64,000 nucleotides of DNA, from positions 248,001 to 312,000 of the forward strand of contig NZ_JAOVQN010000001.1 of the NCBI RefSeq assembly GCF_025673445.1, given 5' to 3'. Positions 1-8,595 of the stretch are shown piece after piece; within the stretch, counting starts at the first letter, position 1, and each line of letters opens with the position of its first letter. Both the position numbers and the translations under genes were made by a program. The DNA is from Ruegeria_B marisflavi. Lineage in GTDB: Bacteria; Pseudomonadota; Alphaproteobacteria; Rhodobacterales; Rhodobacteraceae. The notes under the pieces are model-generated. The model searched no databases. It was not told the DNA's origin and was given only the letters and a program-made list of their open reading frames with translations.

Positions 1-1427
1 CCGCCCTCGGCCCAGCGTTTCTCGATCAGATCCGCCAGCGCCAATGGGGCGTGGATGGATGCCTTGTCGTCCGTCACGATCCGCGAGAGTTTCTCCTCCT
101 GCACATCGGGTTTGTTTTCGAGCTCTGCCAGCTTGGCCTCGACCACCTCGATCGACACAGGGTCGGCGGTTCTGGTTCTTTCGGTGCCGCGCAGGGTCTG
201 GCGCGCGGCGTCGACGAAACCTGCCTCGGTCAGACGATCGCCCAAGGTGGGCCCCAGATGGGCGCGCAGATGCTGCGGCAGGGCGGCAAAGCTGCGCAGC
301 ATCGCCTTGGTATCGGCATTCTCGGCGACCCGGCCCTCGGTCAGGGCCGACCACAAGGCGGCCGGCCCATCGCAGGCTTGTTGCCCGGCCAGCGGGTTCC
401 CGGGGCGTGGCGGTTCGCCATCGACCGCGTCGGCAAGGGCGGAGAGCAGAGAGTGGTCCTGTGCGTTGGCCCCGGCCAGGGACAGGATATCCCGGGCTTC
501 GGCGCCGAACCCGAAATAGAGATAAAGCCGCGCCATTTGCAGCGCCACATCCGTGTCTACAGCGTCGAATTCCCGGTAGAGACCGGCGCGAAGCCCGGCG
601 AGCTGGCTCTGAAACGGGGCATCGTTGCCCCAGGTTTGGACTGCAAGCCGCGATGCGTCGGTACAGGGCAGTTGGCTGTCCGGTGATGCGATCCCATCCC
701 GTGTCCTGCCCAGGTCACGGTCGACAACGGTGCTCACCCTGAGGTTTGACAGGCCAAGACCCTGTTCCAGGGTTTCTGCAAGCGCGATCTGTGCCGCCAG
801 CGTATCCGGCGCGGCGCGGCCTGTGTTCTCGGGGTCGAGGGTCAGCACGTCCTGATCGACGCCGCGCAGGATGCGCGAGTAAAGCCGGGTTTCGACGGCG
901 CGGCCGGCTTGCCGCACTGGAAGCGCGGAAAACGCCGGCGGATGCGTCGCGCCGATCCGCCCGACCGAGGGGCTGTCCTGGGGGGACGATCGGGAAAGCC
1001 GGTCCGGGACCAGCGGCAGGGCTATCGGTGGTGCGAGCGGCGCCAAAGCGGGCGGCACCGGCGCGCTTTCCGGGCGCGGACGAATGTCGACCACAAGCAG
1101 CGAACCGGATTGGACAAACCCACGCGCGTCGCAGGGACAGGCCAGCTCCATTTCCAGCGGCGCACCCGGCGCGGTCTGGGTCAGCGCTGCCAGGCGGGTG
1201 CGTGGGATCCGGCCAAACACCGTATCGTACCGGTAGACCACGTCAGGAAGGTCGATGGTCAGGCGCGCAGCATTCGCACCGCTTTCCAGGTTCCACTGGG
1301 TGTCTGGGGCGATTCGGAACACGAGCCGGGTAAACCCGTCGTGTTCACCCGAGCGGATGTCGATCTCGGTGGCGTGCACCGCCGTTCCGATCAGGCCGAT
1401 GAGGACAATGATCCAGACCCTGGCCAT
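1..1427 (-). CDS. Periplasmic AMIN-like flagellar-cluster protein, partial (C-terminus beyond window start)
   Basis: Seen: an open frame of 475 codons runs from an ATG at 1427 through position 1 without a stop, so the C-terminus lies outside the window. The N-terminus (MARVWIIVLIGLIGTAVHA) is a clear signal peptide. Residues about 20-110 form a beta-rich stretch with DGFTRLVFRI and LTIDLP segments resembling the AMIN fold of envelope proteins. A Pro/Ala-rich linker follows, then an alpha-helical part with repeated short helices that could be TPR-like. The ATG overlaps the motA TGA by one base, so translation is probably coupled to motA. Inference: a periplasmic protein supporting the motor or its passage through peptidoglycan. 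The exact function is not recognised. Confidence 0.7.
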   Translation of the reverse strand, partial: MARVWIIVLIGLIGTAVHATEIDIRSGEHDGFTRLVFRIAPDTQWNLESGANAARLTIDLPDVVYRYDTVFGRIPRTRLAALTQTAPGAPLEMELACPCDARGFVQSGSLLVVDIRPRPESAPVPPALAPLAPPIALPLVPDRLSRSSPQDSPSVGRIGATHPPAFSALPVRQAGRAVETRLYSRILRGVDQDVLTLDPENTGRAAPDTLAAQIALAETLEQGLGLSNLRVSTVVDRDLGRTRDGIASPDSQLPCTDASRLAVQTWGNDAPFQSQLAGLRAGLYREFDAVDTDVALQMARLYLYFGFGAEARDILSLAGANAQDHSLLSALADAVDGEPPRPGNPLAGQQACDGPAALWSALTEGRVAENADTKAMLRSFAALPQHLRAHLGPTLGDRLTEAGFVDAARQTLRGTERTRTADPVSIEVVEAKLAELENKPDVQEEKLSRIVTDDKASIHAPLALADLIEKRWAEG

Positions 1428-2296
1428 CAAGCGGCACCCTGCTTCAGGCCCTTCAGAGTCTGTTCCAATTCGGCGAAATCGGGCCTGTTATGCGCCGGCG
1501 TGTTCTGGCGGCCGACCTCGATGCACATGGACGCGTTGTGATTGTGCAGATTGGCGACCAGCACCTCCTTGATCAACAGATAGAAATGATTGTCTTCTTC
1601 GACCACCGCCTTGACCTTGGCCGCGAAGGGGCCGACCAGCCCATAGGCCAGAAAGACGCCAAGAAAGGTGCCGACCAGCGCGCCGCCGATCAGTTTGCCC
1701 AGCACCTCGGGCGGCTGGTCGATCGAGCCCATCGTCTTGATCACGCCCAGAACTGCTGCGACGATCCCAAGCGCGGGCAGGCCGTCGGCCACCGTCTGCA
1801 ACGCGTGGCTGGAATGCATGGCGTGATGCAGATTGGCCTCCATCCGCTTTTCCAGCACCTCTTCGACCTGATGCGGGTCGTCATAGTTCATCGAGGCCGA
1901 GCGCATCGTGTCGCAGATCAGGGCAACCGCCTCGCGATCGGCCTGAATCCGGGGGTATTTCGAAAATAGCGCCGAACTGCCGGGATCCTCGATATGCTGT
2001 TCGACCTCGACCGGATTCTGCCGGGCGATACGGATCAGCGAGAACAAGAGGCACAACAGGTCATGGTAATCCGCAGGCTTCCACTTGGGTCCCTTGAACA
2101 CCTTGCCGATGTCCTTGAGAGTGTGCTTGATGGCGCCCATGTCGTTGGAAATTAGGAAGGCGCCGGTCGCCGCCCCGCCGATCATCATCATCTCGAAGGG
2201 GAGCGATTTTAAGATGATGGTCATCTTTCCGCCGGCCGCAAGGTAGCCACCGAACACCATCGCGAAGATCACCACGATACCGATTATGCCGATCAT
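1427..2296 (-). CDS. motA: Flagellar motor stator protein MotA
   Basis: 289 residues, normal for MotA. It is an inner-membrane stator subunit that forms the proton channel with MotB and transmits torque to the rotor. Visible features are two N-terminal membrane segments (residues about 2-22 and 33-50), a long cytoplasmic loop with charged residues, and two C-terminal membrane segments around the conserved GLPALGIVAAVLGVIKTM stretch and the GALVGTFLGVFLAYG stretch. The ATG at 2296 is preceded by a GGAGAC ribosome binding site. The stop overlaps the next gene's start by one base. motB is not adjacent; it lies at 12.5-13.3 kb, an arrangement that splits the stator genes. Confidence 0.96.
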   Translation of the reverse strand: MIGIIGIVVIFAMVFGGYLAAGGKMTIILKSLPFEMMMIGGAATGAFLISNDMGAIKHTLKDIGKVFKGPKWKPADYHDLLCLLFSLIRIARQNPVEVEQHIEDPGSSALFSKYPRIQADREAVALICDTMRSASMNYDDPHQVEEVLEKRMEANLHHAMHSSHALQTVADGLPALGIVAAVLGVIKTMGSIDQPPEVLGKLIGGALVGTFLGVFLAYGLVGPFAAKVKAVVEEDNHFYLLIKEVLVANLHNHNASMCIEVGRQNTPAHNRPDFAELEQTLKGLKQGAA

Positions 2297-2359
2297 TTTC
2301 CGTCTCCGCTCTCCCCGAACTCTTTATGACCTAAACAGCAGATTCCTAATTTCCGGTTT

Positions 2360-2959
2360 TCACTCCTTGGGAACCGACGCATTTCTGCCCGCCAGAACTA
2401 CGCTAATTGTATAGGCGGCCTTAGGACTGAGGCCGGCCATCACGGCGGCGGCCGTTTCGGGCTGCATCCGGGCCAGGAAGCCGGCGGCAAAGGTCGGGTC
2501 CATTTCCTCGAACAGCGCCGCCGCGTCCTTGGGCTTCATCTTGTCATAGACGTCGGTCAGGCGGCTCAGGTCGCCTTCGGCCGCGACGCTGGCCTTGGCC
2601 AGCGTATCGCTCAGCGTCTGCTCGGCCGCGTTCAGTTCCGCCAGTTTCGAGTCGATCGCGGTCTCGGCGATCTCCAGCGCCCGCATGCGTTCCATGACAC
2701 GGGATTCGCGCGCATCCAGATCCTGTTCCCGCTGGCGCAGCGTGATCAGCAACTGATTCAGATCGGCGTCCGAGGCTTTTTCGCGCCTTTCTTCGGGTTT
2801 CGCATCGGCCGCGTGTTCGGGCTCGCTGCCCCGGGCAAAGGCTGGCCCGGCCTCGAGCGCGATCCGGATCACGGCAGAACCGATCATCAGCGAGGAAATC
2901 AGCAGCAGGGCACCGCCGCGCACGCGGGCGGCGGTTGCCGGTTTCGCAGGCGTGGTCAT
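2360..2959 (-). CDS. motE: MotE-like flagellar protein with MgtE N-terminal-type domain
   Basis: 199 residues. A single membrane anchor or uncleaved signal (residues about 15-40) is followed by a coiled coil (about 65-130) and a C-terminal MgtE_N-like helical domain containing KMKPKDAAALFEEMDP and FLARMQPETAAAVMAGL repeats. This is the domain order of MotE, known in rhizobia as a periplasmic chaperone/stabiliser of motility proteins. Its ATG overlaps the stop of the upstream gene by four bases (ATGA), so the pair is translationally coupled. Motor function follows from family and context; a partner such as MotC is not seen in the window. Confidence 0.8.
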   Translation of the reverse strand: MTTPAKPATAARVRGGALLLISSLMIGSAVIRIALEAGPAFARGSEPEHAADAKPEERREKASDADLNQLLITLRQREQDLDARESRVMERMRALEIAETAIDSKLAELNAAEQTLSDTLAKASVAAEGDLSRLTDVYDKMKPKDAAALFEEMDPTFAAGFLARMQPETAAAVMAGLSPKAAYTISVVLAGRNASVPKE

Positions 2960-3396
2960 GAGTCGGCTCCGCCGGAACTGCGCTCGTGCCGCATGAACAT
3001 CACGCCGGCTGGCGGGGGCGTCGGTTGTTTGGGCGGTTGGACCATCGCTGTCTTGGGCTCCTCCCGGATCACCTCGTGCAACTCCTGCGGCGGGTTCGCC
3101 GGGGCTGCCTGTGGTGCCAGGTCATGCATCGAGGCCATCATCAGCTCCAGCCTCTGCGCTACCGATTCCGCGCGCGTGGTCAGATCCTGCAGGGCCGATC
3201 CCGAATTGTCCGAGGTCTGTCGCGCCACGGTCAGGGTTTTGTTCAGCTCGTCCACCTGCGCCGATAGGACGGCAACCGCGCCGCCGACCCCCTTTTCCAG
3301 GTCGTTGAATTTCTTCAGGCGCCGGGCCAGCACGAAACAGTAAAGCCCGGCCCCGAGCGCGCCTGCCACCAGAAGAATATCCGCAATCAGTTCCAC
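2956..3396 (-). CDS. Coiled-coil membrane-anchored protein of the fliL-motE operon (unknown function)
   Basis: 146 residues. The start is GTG at 3396, chosen because AGGAG lies six bases upstream and the overlapping ATG two bases away runs into a stop after three codons. One N-terminal membrane segment (about residues 3-24) precedes a coiled coil (about 30-95) and a proline-rich tail (PPKQPTPPPAG). It lies between fliL and motE with short spacing, and homologues of this kind are commonly annotated as flagellar-operon proteins of unknown function (possibly the DUF6468 type, not verified). Inference: an accessory factor for stator or basal-body assembly. Confidence 0.72.
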   Translation of the reverse strand: MELIADILLVAGALGAGLYCFVLARRLKKFNDLEKGVGGAVAVLSAQVDELNKTLTVARQTSDNSGSALQDLTTRAESVAQRLELMMASMHDLAPQAAPANPPQELHEVIREEPKTAMVQPPKQPTPPPAGVMFMRHERSSGGADS

Positions 3397-3405
3397 ATTT
3401 TTCTC

Positions 3406-3912
3406 CTAGTTCAGCACGAATTCCATGATCAGCACGTCGGTGATCCGCCCTTCGCCAGCAACGATGTTGATGCGGCGTTGCATGTGCCCCCTGAGCCGGG
3501 CCAGCGACATCGGGCCGTCCAGATCCGAGACTTCGACCGCCCGCAGATAGCTGTTGAGGACGTCGACGATTCGCGGGCGTATCTTTTCGACATCGGCAAT
3601 ATAGGCCTCGTTCACCTCGAGCTGTGCGTGAAACCGCAGATGCCGTTGTTCACCGCCGCTTGCGAGCGAGACCATGATGGGCTGGAGATCGACATAACCC
3701 ACATTGGGCAGCGCCGTGGGTGTGCCGTGATCGCCACGTACTGGGGTGTCGTGAGTCGAGTCCTGGGCATGCGCGCCCAGGGGAATCAGCCCCGACACAG
3801 TCGCGAAGTAGCCGCCGCCAGCCCCGGCGATTGCCAGCGCAAGACCCACGATCAGCCCTTTCTTGCCGGACTTCTTCTCCGGTTCGATCGCGTCGGCGGT
3901 TGCGTCAGCCAT
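3406..3912 (-). CDS. fliL: Flagellar basal-body-associated protein FliL
   Basis: 168 residues. A short cytoplasmic N-terminus (rich in Lys/Glu) leads to one membrane helix (about residues 18-40), then the periplasmic FliL domain with a DLQPIMVSLA strand and the C-terminal ITDVLIMEFVLN strand typical of the family. FliL associates with the stator around the motor and affects torque. The ATG at 3912 is preceded by GGAGAG. It is the first gene of the minus-strand operon fliL / coiled-coil gene / motE / motA / AMIN-like gene, divergent from fliF. A second FliL-family gene lies at 25.4 kb. Confidence 0.93.
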   Translation of the reverse strand: MADATADAIEPEKKSGKKGLIVGLALAIAGAGGGYFATVSGLIPLGAHAQDSTHDTPVRGDHGTPTALPNVGYVDLQPIMVSLASGGEQRHLRFHAQLEVNEAYIADVEKIRPRIVDVLNSYLRAVEVSDLDGPMSLARLRGHMQRRINIVAGEGRITDVLIMEFVLN

Positions 3913-3957
3913 GTCACTCTCCAGCTTGGTTCGCCTACTGGAATACCCCGTCAGGAA

Positions 3958-3972
3958 CTAACCGATTGTTAA
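3958..3972. promoter_or_regulatory. CtrA-like box between divergent fliL and fliF
   Basis: CTAA-N7-TTAA, one mismatch from the alphaproteobacterial CtrA site TTAA-N7-TTAA. It lies 59 bases before the fliF start and 46 bases before the fliL start, so one site could serve both operons. Similar boxes occur ahead of flgE, motB and flgB. Confidence 0.5.
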
Positions 3973-4030
3973 GGCCAATCAGGGAAACAGAAGAGGCGCC
4001 GCGCAGAAGGTCGGCAGGACGGAGGGCTAC

Positions 4031-5635
4031 GTGCAGCAGATTAGAACGGTCTGGGCAAATCTTGACAGAAAGCGCCAGCTTGTGGTCGCGGGGGCCGTGC
4101 TGGCGGTGTTCCTCGGTGTGCTCGGCCTGTCGAGATTCGCCGCGACCCCGAACATGCAGCTTTTGTATGCGGGCCTGGAAAGCGGCTCGGCGGGCGAGGT
4201 CGTGCGATCACTGGAACAGCAGGGCATCCCGTATGAAGTGCGCGGCGGGTCAATTTATGTCCCGGCCGCCCGTCGTGACGAATTGCGTCTGACACTGGCG
4301 TCCGAGGGACTGCCAGCCAACGGTGGACGAGGCTACGAGCTACTCGATTCGCTCAGTGGCTTTGGTACCACCTCACAGATGTTCGATGCCGCCTATTGGC
4401 GCGCCAAGGAGGGCGAACTGGCCCGCACCATCGTGGCGAGCCCCCACATCGCGCAGGCGCGCGTTCACATTGCCAACGGGTCTGCCAACCCGTTTCAACG
4501 CATGATCGAGCCGACGGCCTCGGTCTCGATCGTGCCGTCGGGCGGGCAGATCACTGCGGCGCAGGCCAACGCCGTGCGGTATCTGGTGGCCTCGGCGGTG
4601 TCGGGAATGACTGCCGAAAGCGTGACGGTGATCGATTCGAACGGCAGCGTCATCGGCACTCAGGAAGCCGCTGGGAACAGAACGTCGGAGGATCGCGCGC
4701 AGCAGATGCGCGAGCGGGTTCTGCGTCTGGTCGAGGCGCGGGTCGGCCGGGGCAATGCAATTGTCGAGATCAGCATCGACACGGTGACCGAGACCGAATC
4801 GATCCGCGAACGCCGGTTCGACCCGAACGGGCGGGTGGCGATCAGCACCGATGTCGAAGAGCGGTCCGATGCCTCAAAGAACCTGTCGTCAGAGGTCACG
4901 GTGGCGTCGAACCTGCCGGACGGGGATGGCGCCACCGGCGACGAGTCGAATTCCTCGGCCAGCTCGACGCGCGAACGCGTGAATTATGAAGTGTCGGAAA
5001 TGGAAAAGGAAATCCACCGTGTTCCGGGCGCGATCAAACGGCTGACGGTCGCGGTTTTGGTCAACGGGCTGCGCACGGCCGGCGCCGATGGCACGGTGGT
5101 ATTTGAACCCCGGCCGGAAGAGGAACTGACTGCGCTGCGCGAGCTGGTGCAATCCGCGGTCGGATTTGAAAGTGGGCGTGGTGACGTGATCACGCTCAAG
5201 TCGATGGACCTGCCCAATCTCGAACCGCAGGGCACGCTGGCCAGCGGTTCGCTGTTGCAGGGCCTGTCCCTGGACGTGATGACGCTGATCCAGATGGCGA
5301 CCCTGGCCGTGGTCACTCTGGTTCTGGCCCTGTTTGTAGTGCGGCCGATCCTGACGCGCCCGACCGCTTCGCCGAACCTTTTGTCCGGACCCATGCCGCT
5401 GGGACGCGCCGCGCCGGTGCCGGCGCTGACCGGAGAGATCCAGGAGGGGGGAGCGAGCGAGGACAAGACCACCGGTCTTGCCGTCGGGCAGGCCGGTGTG
5501 GCGTTGCCCGCACTGCCGGGGGGGGCGGGAACGGCCGCCGTGGACCGCCTGCGCGCGATGATCGGCGACAAACAGGAAGAAACGGTTGAGATACTGCGCA
5601 GCTGGCTGGATGAAAACAACGGGGAGAAGGTCTGA
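4031..5635 (+). CDS. fliF: Flagellar MS-ring protein FliF
   Basis: 534 residues, close to the usual 530-570. It forms the inner-membrane MS ring on which the rotor and export gate assemble. Two membrane helices are visible (about residues 17-37 and 417-440), enclosing the periplasmic ring-building domains, which include the TPTASVSI-type segment around residue 160. The C-terminal tail (ETVEILRSWLDENN) matches the FliG-binding region. The start is GTG at 4031, supported by GGAGG six bases upstream. The stop overlaps the next start by one base. First gene of the fliF-fliH-fliN-fliP operon. FliG, its usual partner, is not encoded in the window. Confidence 0.96.
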   Translation: MQQIRTVWANLDRKRQLVVAGAVLAVFLGVLGLSRFAATPNMQLLYAGLESGSAGEVVRSLEQQGIPYEVRGGSIYVPAARRDELRLTLASEGLPANGGRGYELLDSLSGFGTTSQMFDAAYWRAKEGELARTIVASPHIAQARVHIANGSANPFQRMIEPTASVSIVPSGGQITAAQANAVRYLVASAVSGMTAESVTVIDSNGSVIGTQEAAGNRTSEDRAQQMRERVLRLVEARVGRGNAIVEISIDTVTETESIRERRFDPNGRVAISTDVEERSDASKNLSSEVTVASNLPDGDGATGDESNSSASSTRERVNYEVSEMEKEIHRVPGAIKRLTVAVLVNGLRTAGADGTVVFEPRPEEELTALRELVQSAVGFESGRGDVITLKSMDLPNLEPQGTLASGSLLQGLSLDVMTLIQMATLAVVTLVLALFVVRPILTRPTASPNLLSGPMPLGRAAPVPALTGEIQEGGASEDKTTGLAVGQAGVALPALPGGAGTAAVDRLRAMIGDKQEETVEILRSWLDENNGEKV

Positions 5636-6225
5636 TGTCCATCGCTCACCTGCTTGAGGATTTCGAGATCAATCTGATGGATCCCGGTCTGGTCCGGCTG
5701 ATCGACGAGGACGGGCTGGAGGAAATCCGGCTGACTGCCTTCGAAAAGGGCTATTCGGCCGGTTGGGACGACGCCGTTCAGGCCCGGACCGAGGACAATG
5801 GCCGCGTCACGGCGGCTCTGGCGCGCAACCTTGAGGACCTTTCCTTTACCTATAACGAGGCGCTGACCCAGATGTCGCTGTCGTTGGAGCCGATGTTCGA
5901 AAGCCTGATGACCACGGTTCTGCCAGGCACCATGGATAAGAGCTTCACGCATCACATCGTCGAGCAGCTCAAATCCATGGCGCGGGAACAGGTGGCGCAA
6001 CCAGCGCTGCTGATCGTGCCCTCGGGCGTAGGCGCGGTGCTGAAACCGGTTCTGGATCAGGAGTTTTCCTTTCCGGTCCAACTGGTCGAAGAGGCATCCC
6101 TTCCGGATGGGCAGGCCTGTTTGCGGATCGGGGCGCAGGAACGCGATGTCGATTGTTCATCGATCCTGGTCTCCATTTCCGAGGCGATGGAATCCTTCCT
6201 TTATCAGGCAAAAGAGGTGTCCTGA
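5635..6225 (+). CDS. FliH-like flagellar export ATPase regulator
   Basis: 196 residues, soluble, no membrane segment. The position directly after fliF and before fliN is that of FliH. A central helical part (about residues 50-100) is followed by a C-terminal alpha/beta part (LLIVPSGVGAVLKPVLD and ACLRIGAQERDVDCSSILVSI) resembling the C-terminal FliH/HrpE domain. FliH holds the FliI ATPase and links it to FliN. Sequence identity to classical FliH is not obvious by eye, so the assignment rests mainly on context. ATG overlaps the fliF stop by one base. Confidence 0.7.
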   Translation: MSIAHLLEDFEINLMDPGLVRLIDEDGLEEIRLTAFEKGYSAGWDDAVQARTEDNGRVTAALARNLEDLSFTYNEALTQMSLSLEPMFESLMTTVLPGTMDKSFTHHIVEQLKSMAREQVAQPALLIVPSGVGAVLKPVLDQEFSFPVQLVEEASLPDGQACLRIGAQERDVDCSSILVSISEAMESFLYQAKEVS

Positions 6226-6226
6226 C

Positions 6227-6511
6227 ATGCGTGAGCCGGCACAATCTGGTGAACCCAAGAACCCGTTCAACTCTGTCCCGATTGAGATCACCGTGTCCGT
6301 TGGGCGTGCCCGCCCGCTGATCCGCGACCTGATCGGGTTGGGCGAAAACGCGGTGCTGACCCTGGACAAACGGGTTGAGGACCCAGTGGAACTTTACGTT
6401 GGCGACCGCCTTGTCGCGCGCGGCCAGCTCGAAGAGCTGAGCGGCGATCAGGCCGGACAACTGGCAGTTCGGTTGACGGAAATCTCGGATCTGTCGAACG
6501 GTCTGGGATGA
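6227..6511 (+). CDS. fliN: Flagellar motor switch protein FliN
   Basis: 94 residues, a minimal FliN. Nearly the whole chain is the SpoA (surface presentation of antigens) domain: VPIEITVSVGRARPLIRDL, the VLTLDK strand, PVELYVGDRLVARG, and the C-terminal LAVRLTEI strand. It builds the C-ring and docks FliH. The ATG at 6227 is one base after the fliH-like stop; a longer in-frame extension upstream overlaps that gene and is rejected. The stop overlaps the fliP start by four bases. FliM is not in the window. Confidence 0.93.
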   Translation: MREPAQSGEPKNPFNSVPIEITVSVGRARPLIRDLIGLGENAVLTLDKRVEDPVELYVGDRLVARGQLEELSGDQAGQLAVRLTEISDLSNGLG

Positions 6512-7257
6512 GACGCGCCCCCTGCCTGGCGGCTGCGGCCGGGTTGTCGCTCTGTCTGGTTCTGGCCACGTCCGGACCCGCCCTGGCGCAGGAGATCTCT
6601 GTCTCCTTCGGAGAAGGCGGCTCAATCTCGGCGCGAACCATTCAGCTGATCGTTTTGATCACCGTGCTGAGCCTGGCCCCGGGGCTGGCGATCATGATCA
6701 CCTGTTTTCCGCTGCTGGTCACCGTTCTGGGGATCCTCCGGCAAGGCATAGGTCTGCAACAGTCGCCGCCGAACATGCTGATCGTCAGCCTGGCGCTGTT
6801 TCTGACGTATTTCGTGATGGAACCCGTCTTTGCCGAGGCCTGGGTCAACGGGATCGCCCCGATGCTGCGCGAGGAGATTACGGTCGAGCCGGCGATGGAG
6901 CAGGCCTTGCAACCCTTTCGCGTCTTTATGGCCGGCCGGCTGGATGCCGACACGTTTCTGGCCATGGCGGCGCTGCGCCCAGGGGGCGAGGTGCTGACGC
7001 CCGCGCCGGAAGCGCCGCTTTCGGTCCTGATCCCTTCGTTCATGCTGTCCGAAGTCGCCCGCGCCTTTCAGATCGGGTTCCTGGTGTTCCTGCCATTCCT
7101 GATCATCGATCTGGTGGTTGCGGCGGTGCTGATGTCTATGGGCATGATGATGGTTCCTCCGGCAACCGTGGCTTTGCCGTTCAAGCTGGCTTTCTTTGTT
7201 CTGGCGGATGGTTGGTCGCTTATCGCCAGCGCCCTTGTGCGCGGTTACATGGGCTGA
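6508..7257 (+). CDS. fliP: Flagellar type III export gate protein FliP
   Basis: 249 residues. It has the characteristic cleavable signal peptide (ending ...PALAQ), then four membrane segments, with the family motifs LMITCFPLLVTVLGILRQ-like region near residue 60 and the LIIDLVVAAVLMSMGMMM segment near residue 200. FliP forms the pentameric core of the export gate with FliQ and FliR, which are encoded at 22.4 and 27.4 kb. Last gene of the fliF operon, coupled to fliN by a four-base overlap, and convergent with flgI. Confidence 0.97.
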   Translation: MRRAPCLAAAAGLSLCLVLATSGPALAQEISVSFGEGGSISARTIQLIVLITVLSLAPGLAIMITCFPLLVTVLGILRQGIGLQQSPPNMLIVSLALFLTYFVMEPVFAEAWVNGIAPMLREEITVEPAMEQALQPFRVFMAGRLDADTFLAMAALRPGGEVLTPAPEAPLSVLIPSFMLSEVARAFQIGFLVFLPFLIIDLVVAAVLMSMGMMMVPPATVALPFKLAFFVLADGWSLIASALVRGYMG

Positions 7258-7260
7258 TCG

Positions 7261-7376
7261 GCCCGGAATTCGCACCCGGCCCCGGCTGACAGCGCTTTTG
7301 GCGGGCCCTCTTCCTGAACCGCTTTCCCGTCTTTTGGACAATTGCGTGCTCAACCCGCTGAATGCGAATTCCGGGC
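7261..7376. repeat. Perfect 14-bp inverted repeat between fliP and flgI
   Basis: GCCCGGAATTCGCA at 7261-7274 and its exact reverse complement at 7363-7376, 88 bases apart, in the 237-base gap between the convergent fliP and flgI. The arm contains EcoRI-like GAATTC. No open frame is credible in this gap, and there is no T-run. It may be a long stem terminator or the ends of a decayed small element. Confidence 0.6.
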
Positions 7377-7494
7377 AGGCTTGGTCAAGCACCTGGCAGT
7401 TGGTCCGGGGCGCAATGCAGGGCTGCGCTCCGTGCTTCAGTCATCGTGGGGAGTATGGCCCGCCAATGCGGCGCGGTCCGTTTGACAGGCCGCC

Positions 7495-8595
7495 TCAGCG
7501 CACGACGAACTCAGCGTGCAGTGCCCCGGCGGCCTTGATCGTCTTGAGGATTTCGATCATGTCATGCGGTGACACCCCCAGTGCATTCAACCCGGCAACC
7601 ACATCCGACAGCGAGGCGCTTTCGGGGAGTTCCGCGAGCTTGATGCCGGGATCCTGTTCGATCTCGGCCGTGGTGCGCGGCACCACGACCGTGTCGCCAT
7701 CGGCAAACGGGTTGGGCTGCACCGCGATTGGGGTTTCTTCGACCCGCAATGTCAGGCTGCCCTGCGACACCGCCACGCGTGAGATCCGCACATCGGCTCC
7801 CATCACGATTGTGCCCGAACGCTGATCGACGACCACGCGCGCCTTTCGTTCCGGTTCGACCAGGATGTTCTCGATCCGGCCGATTGCATGCGCGGTCGAG
7901 CGGGCACGGGTGGCCGCGATATCCAGTTCCACCGTGCCGGAATCGCGCATGATCGCGACCCGCGAGTTGAAGGTGGCGTTGACCGCCGCCTCGATCCGGC
8001 CCGCGGTGGTGAAATCCGGCTCTCTCAAGGCAAGGCGCAATTGTGTGAGTGAGGCCAGATCGAACTCGATCTCGCGTTCGACTCGCGCGCCCGAGGGGAT
8101 CACCCCGGCGGTCGGAACGCCGCGCACGACAGAGGCCGCCTGACCCTCGGCCGAGGCGCCGCCCGCCAGAACTGTCCCTTGCGCCACGGCATAGATCTGG
8201 CCGTCGGCGGCGTTCAGCGGTGTCATGATCAGGGTCCCGCCCAGCAGACTCTTGGAATCCCCGATAGCGGAAACCGTGATGTCGATCTGGCTGCCGACGC
8301 GGGCAAAGGGCGGCAGGCTGGCGGTGACGAACACGGCCGCCACGTTCTTGGGGCGGAACTCCTCTCCGGTGACGTTGACTCCCAGCCGTTCGAGGATGGT
8401 CGACATGATCTCTTCGGTAAAGGGCGCGTTGCGCAACCCGTCGCCGGTTCCATTGAGACCGACAACCAGCCCATAACCGACCAGGTCGTTGCCGCGCACC
8501 CCGTCGAATTCGACGAGATCTTTCAGGCGGACGGCCCCGGCCTGGGCCAGGGTGGGGAGCAGGAGGAGACAGGCGAGGAGACGAAACAGGGTCAT
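7495..8595 (-). CDS. flgI: Flagellar P-ring protein FlgI
   Basis: 366 residues, the usual length. A signal peptide (MTLFRLLACLLLLPTLAQA) targets it to the periplasm, where it forms the bushing in peptidoglycan. The family hallmarks RLKDLVEFDGVRGNDLVGYGLVVGLNGTGD and the C-terminal VVAGLNALGVSPHDMIEIL are visible. ATG at 8595 overlaps the flgL stop by four bases, so it is translated with flgL. Last gene of the motB/flgE/flgK/flgL/flgI minus-strand run. Confidence 0.97.
   Translation of the reverse strand: MTLFRLLACLLLLPTLAQAGAVRLKDLVEFDGVRGNDLVGYGLVVGLNGTGDGLRNAPFTEEIMSTILERLGVNVTGEEFRPKNVAAVFVTASLPPFARVGSQIDITVSAIGDSKSLLGGTLIMTPLNAADGQIYAVAQGTVLAGGASAEGQAASVVRGVPTAGVIPSGARVEREIEFDLASLTQLRLALREPDFTTAGRIEAAVNATFNSRVAIMRDSGTVELDIAATRARSTAHAIGRIENILVEPERKARVVVDQRSGTIVMGADVRISRVAVSQGSLTLRVEETPIAVQPNPFADGDTVVVPRTTAEIEQDPGIKLAELPESASLSDVVAGLNALGVSPHDMIEILKTIKAAGALHAEFVVR

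Noticed and set aside
44..742. Plus-strand open frames over the first 1.5 kb
   Set aside because: They oppose a minus-strand frame with a signal peptide, normal codon use and coupling to motA; they have no recognisable protein features.
4984..6081. Long minus-strand frame opposite fliF and the fliH-like gene
   Set aside because: It overlaps two well-supported genes and reads as a shadow of high-GC codon use.
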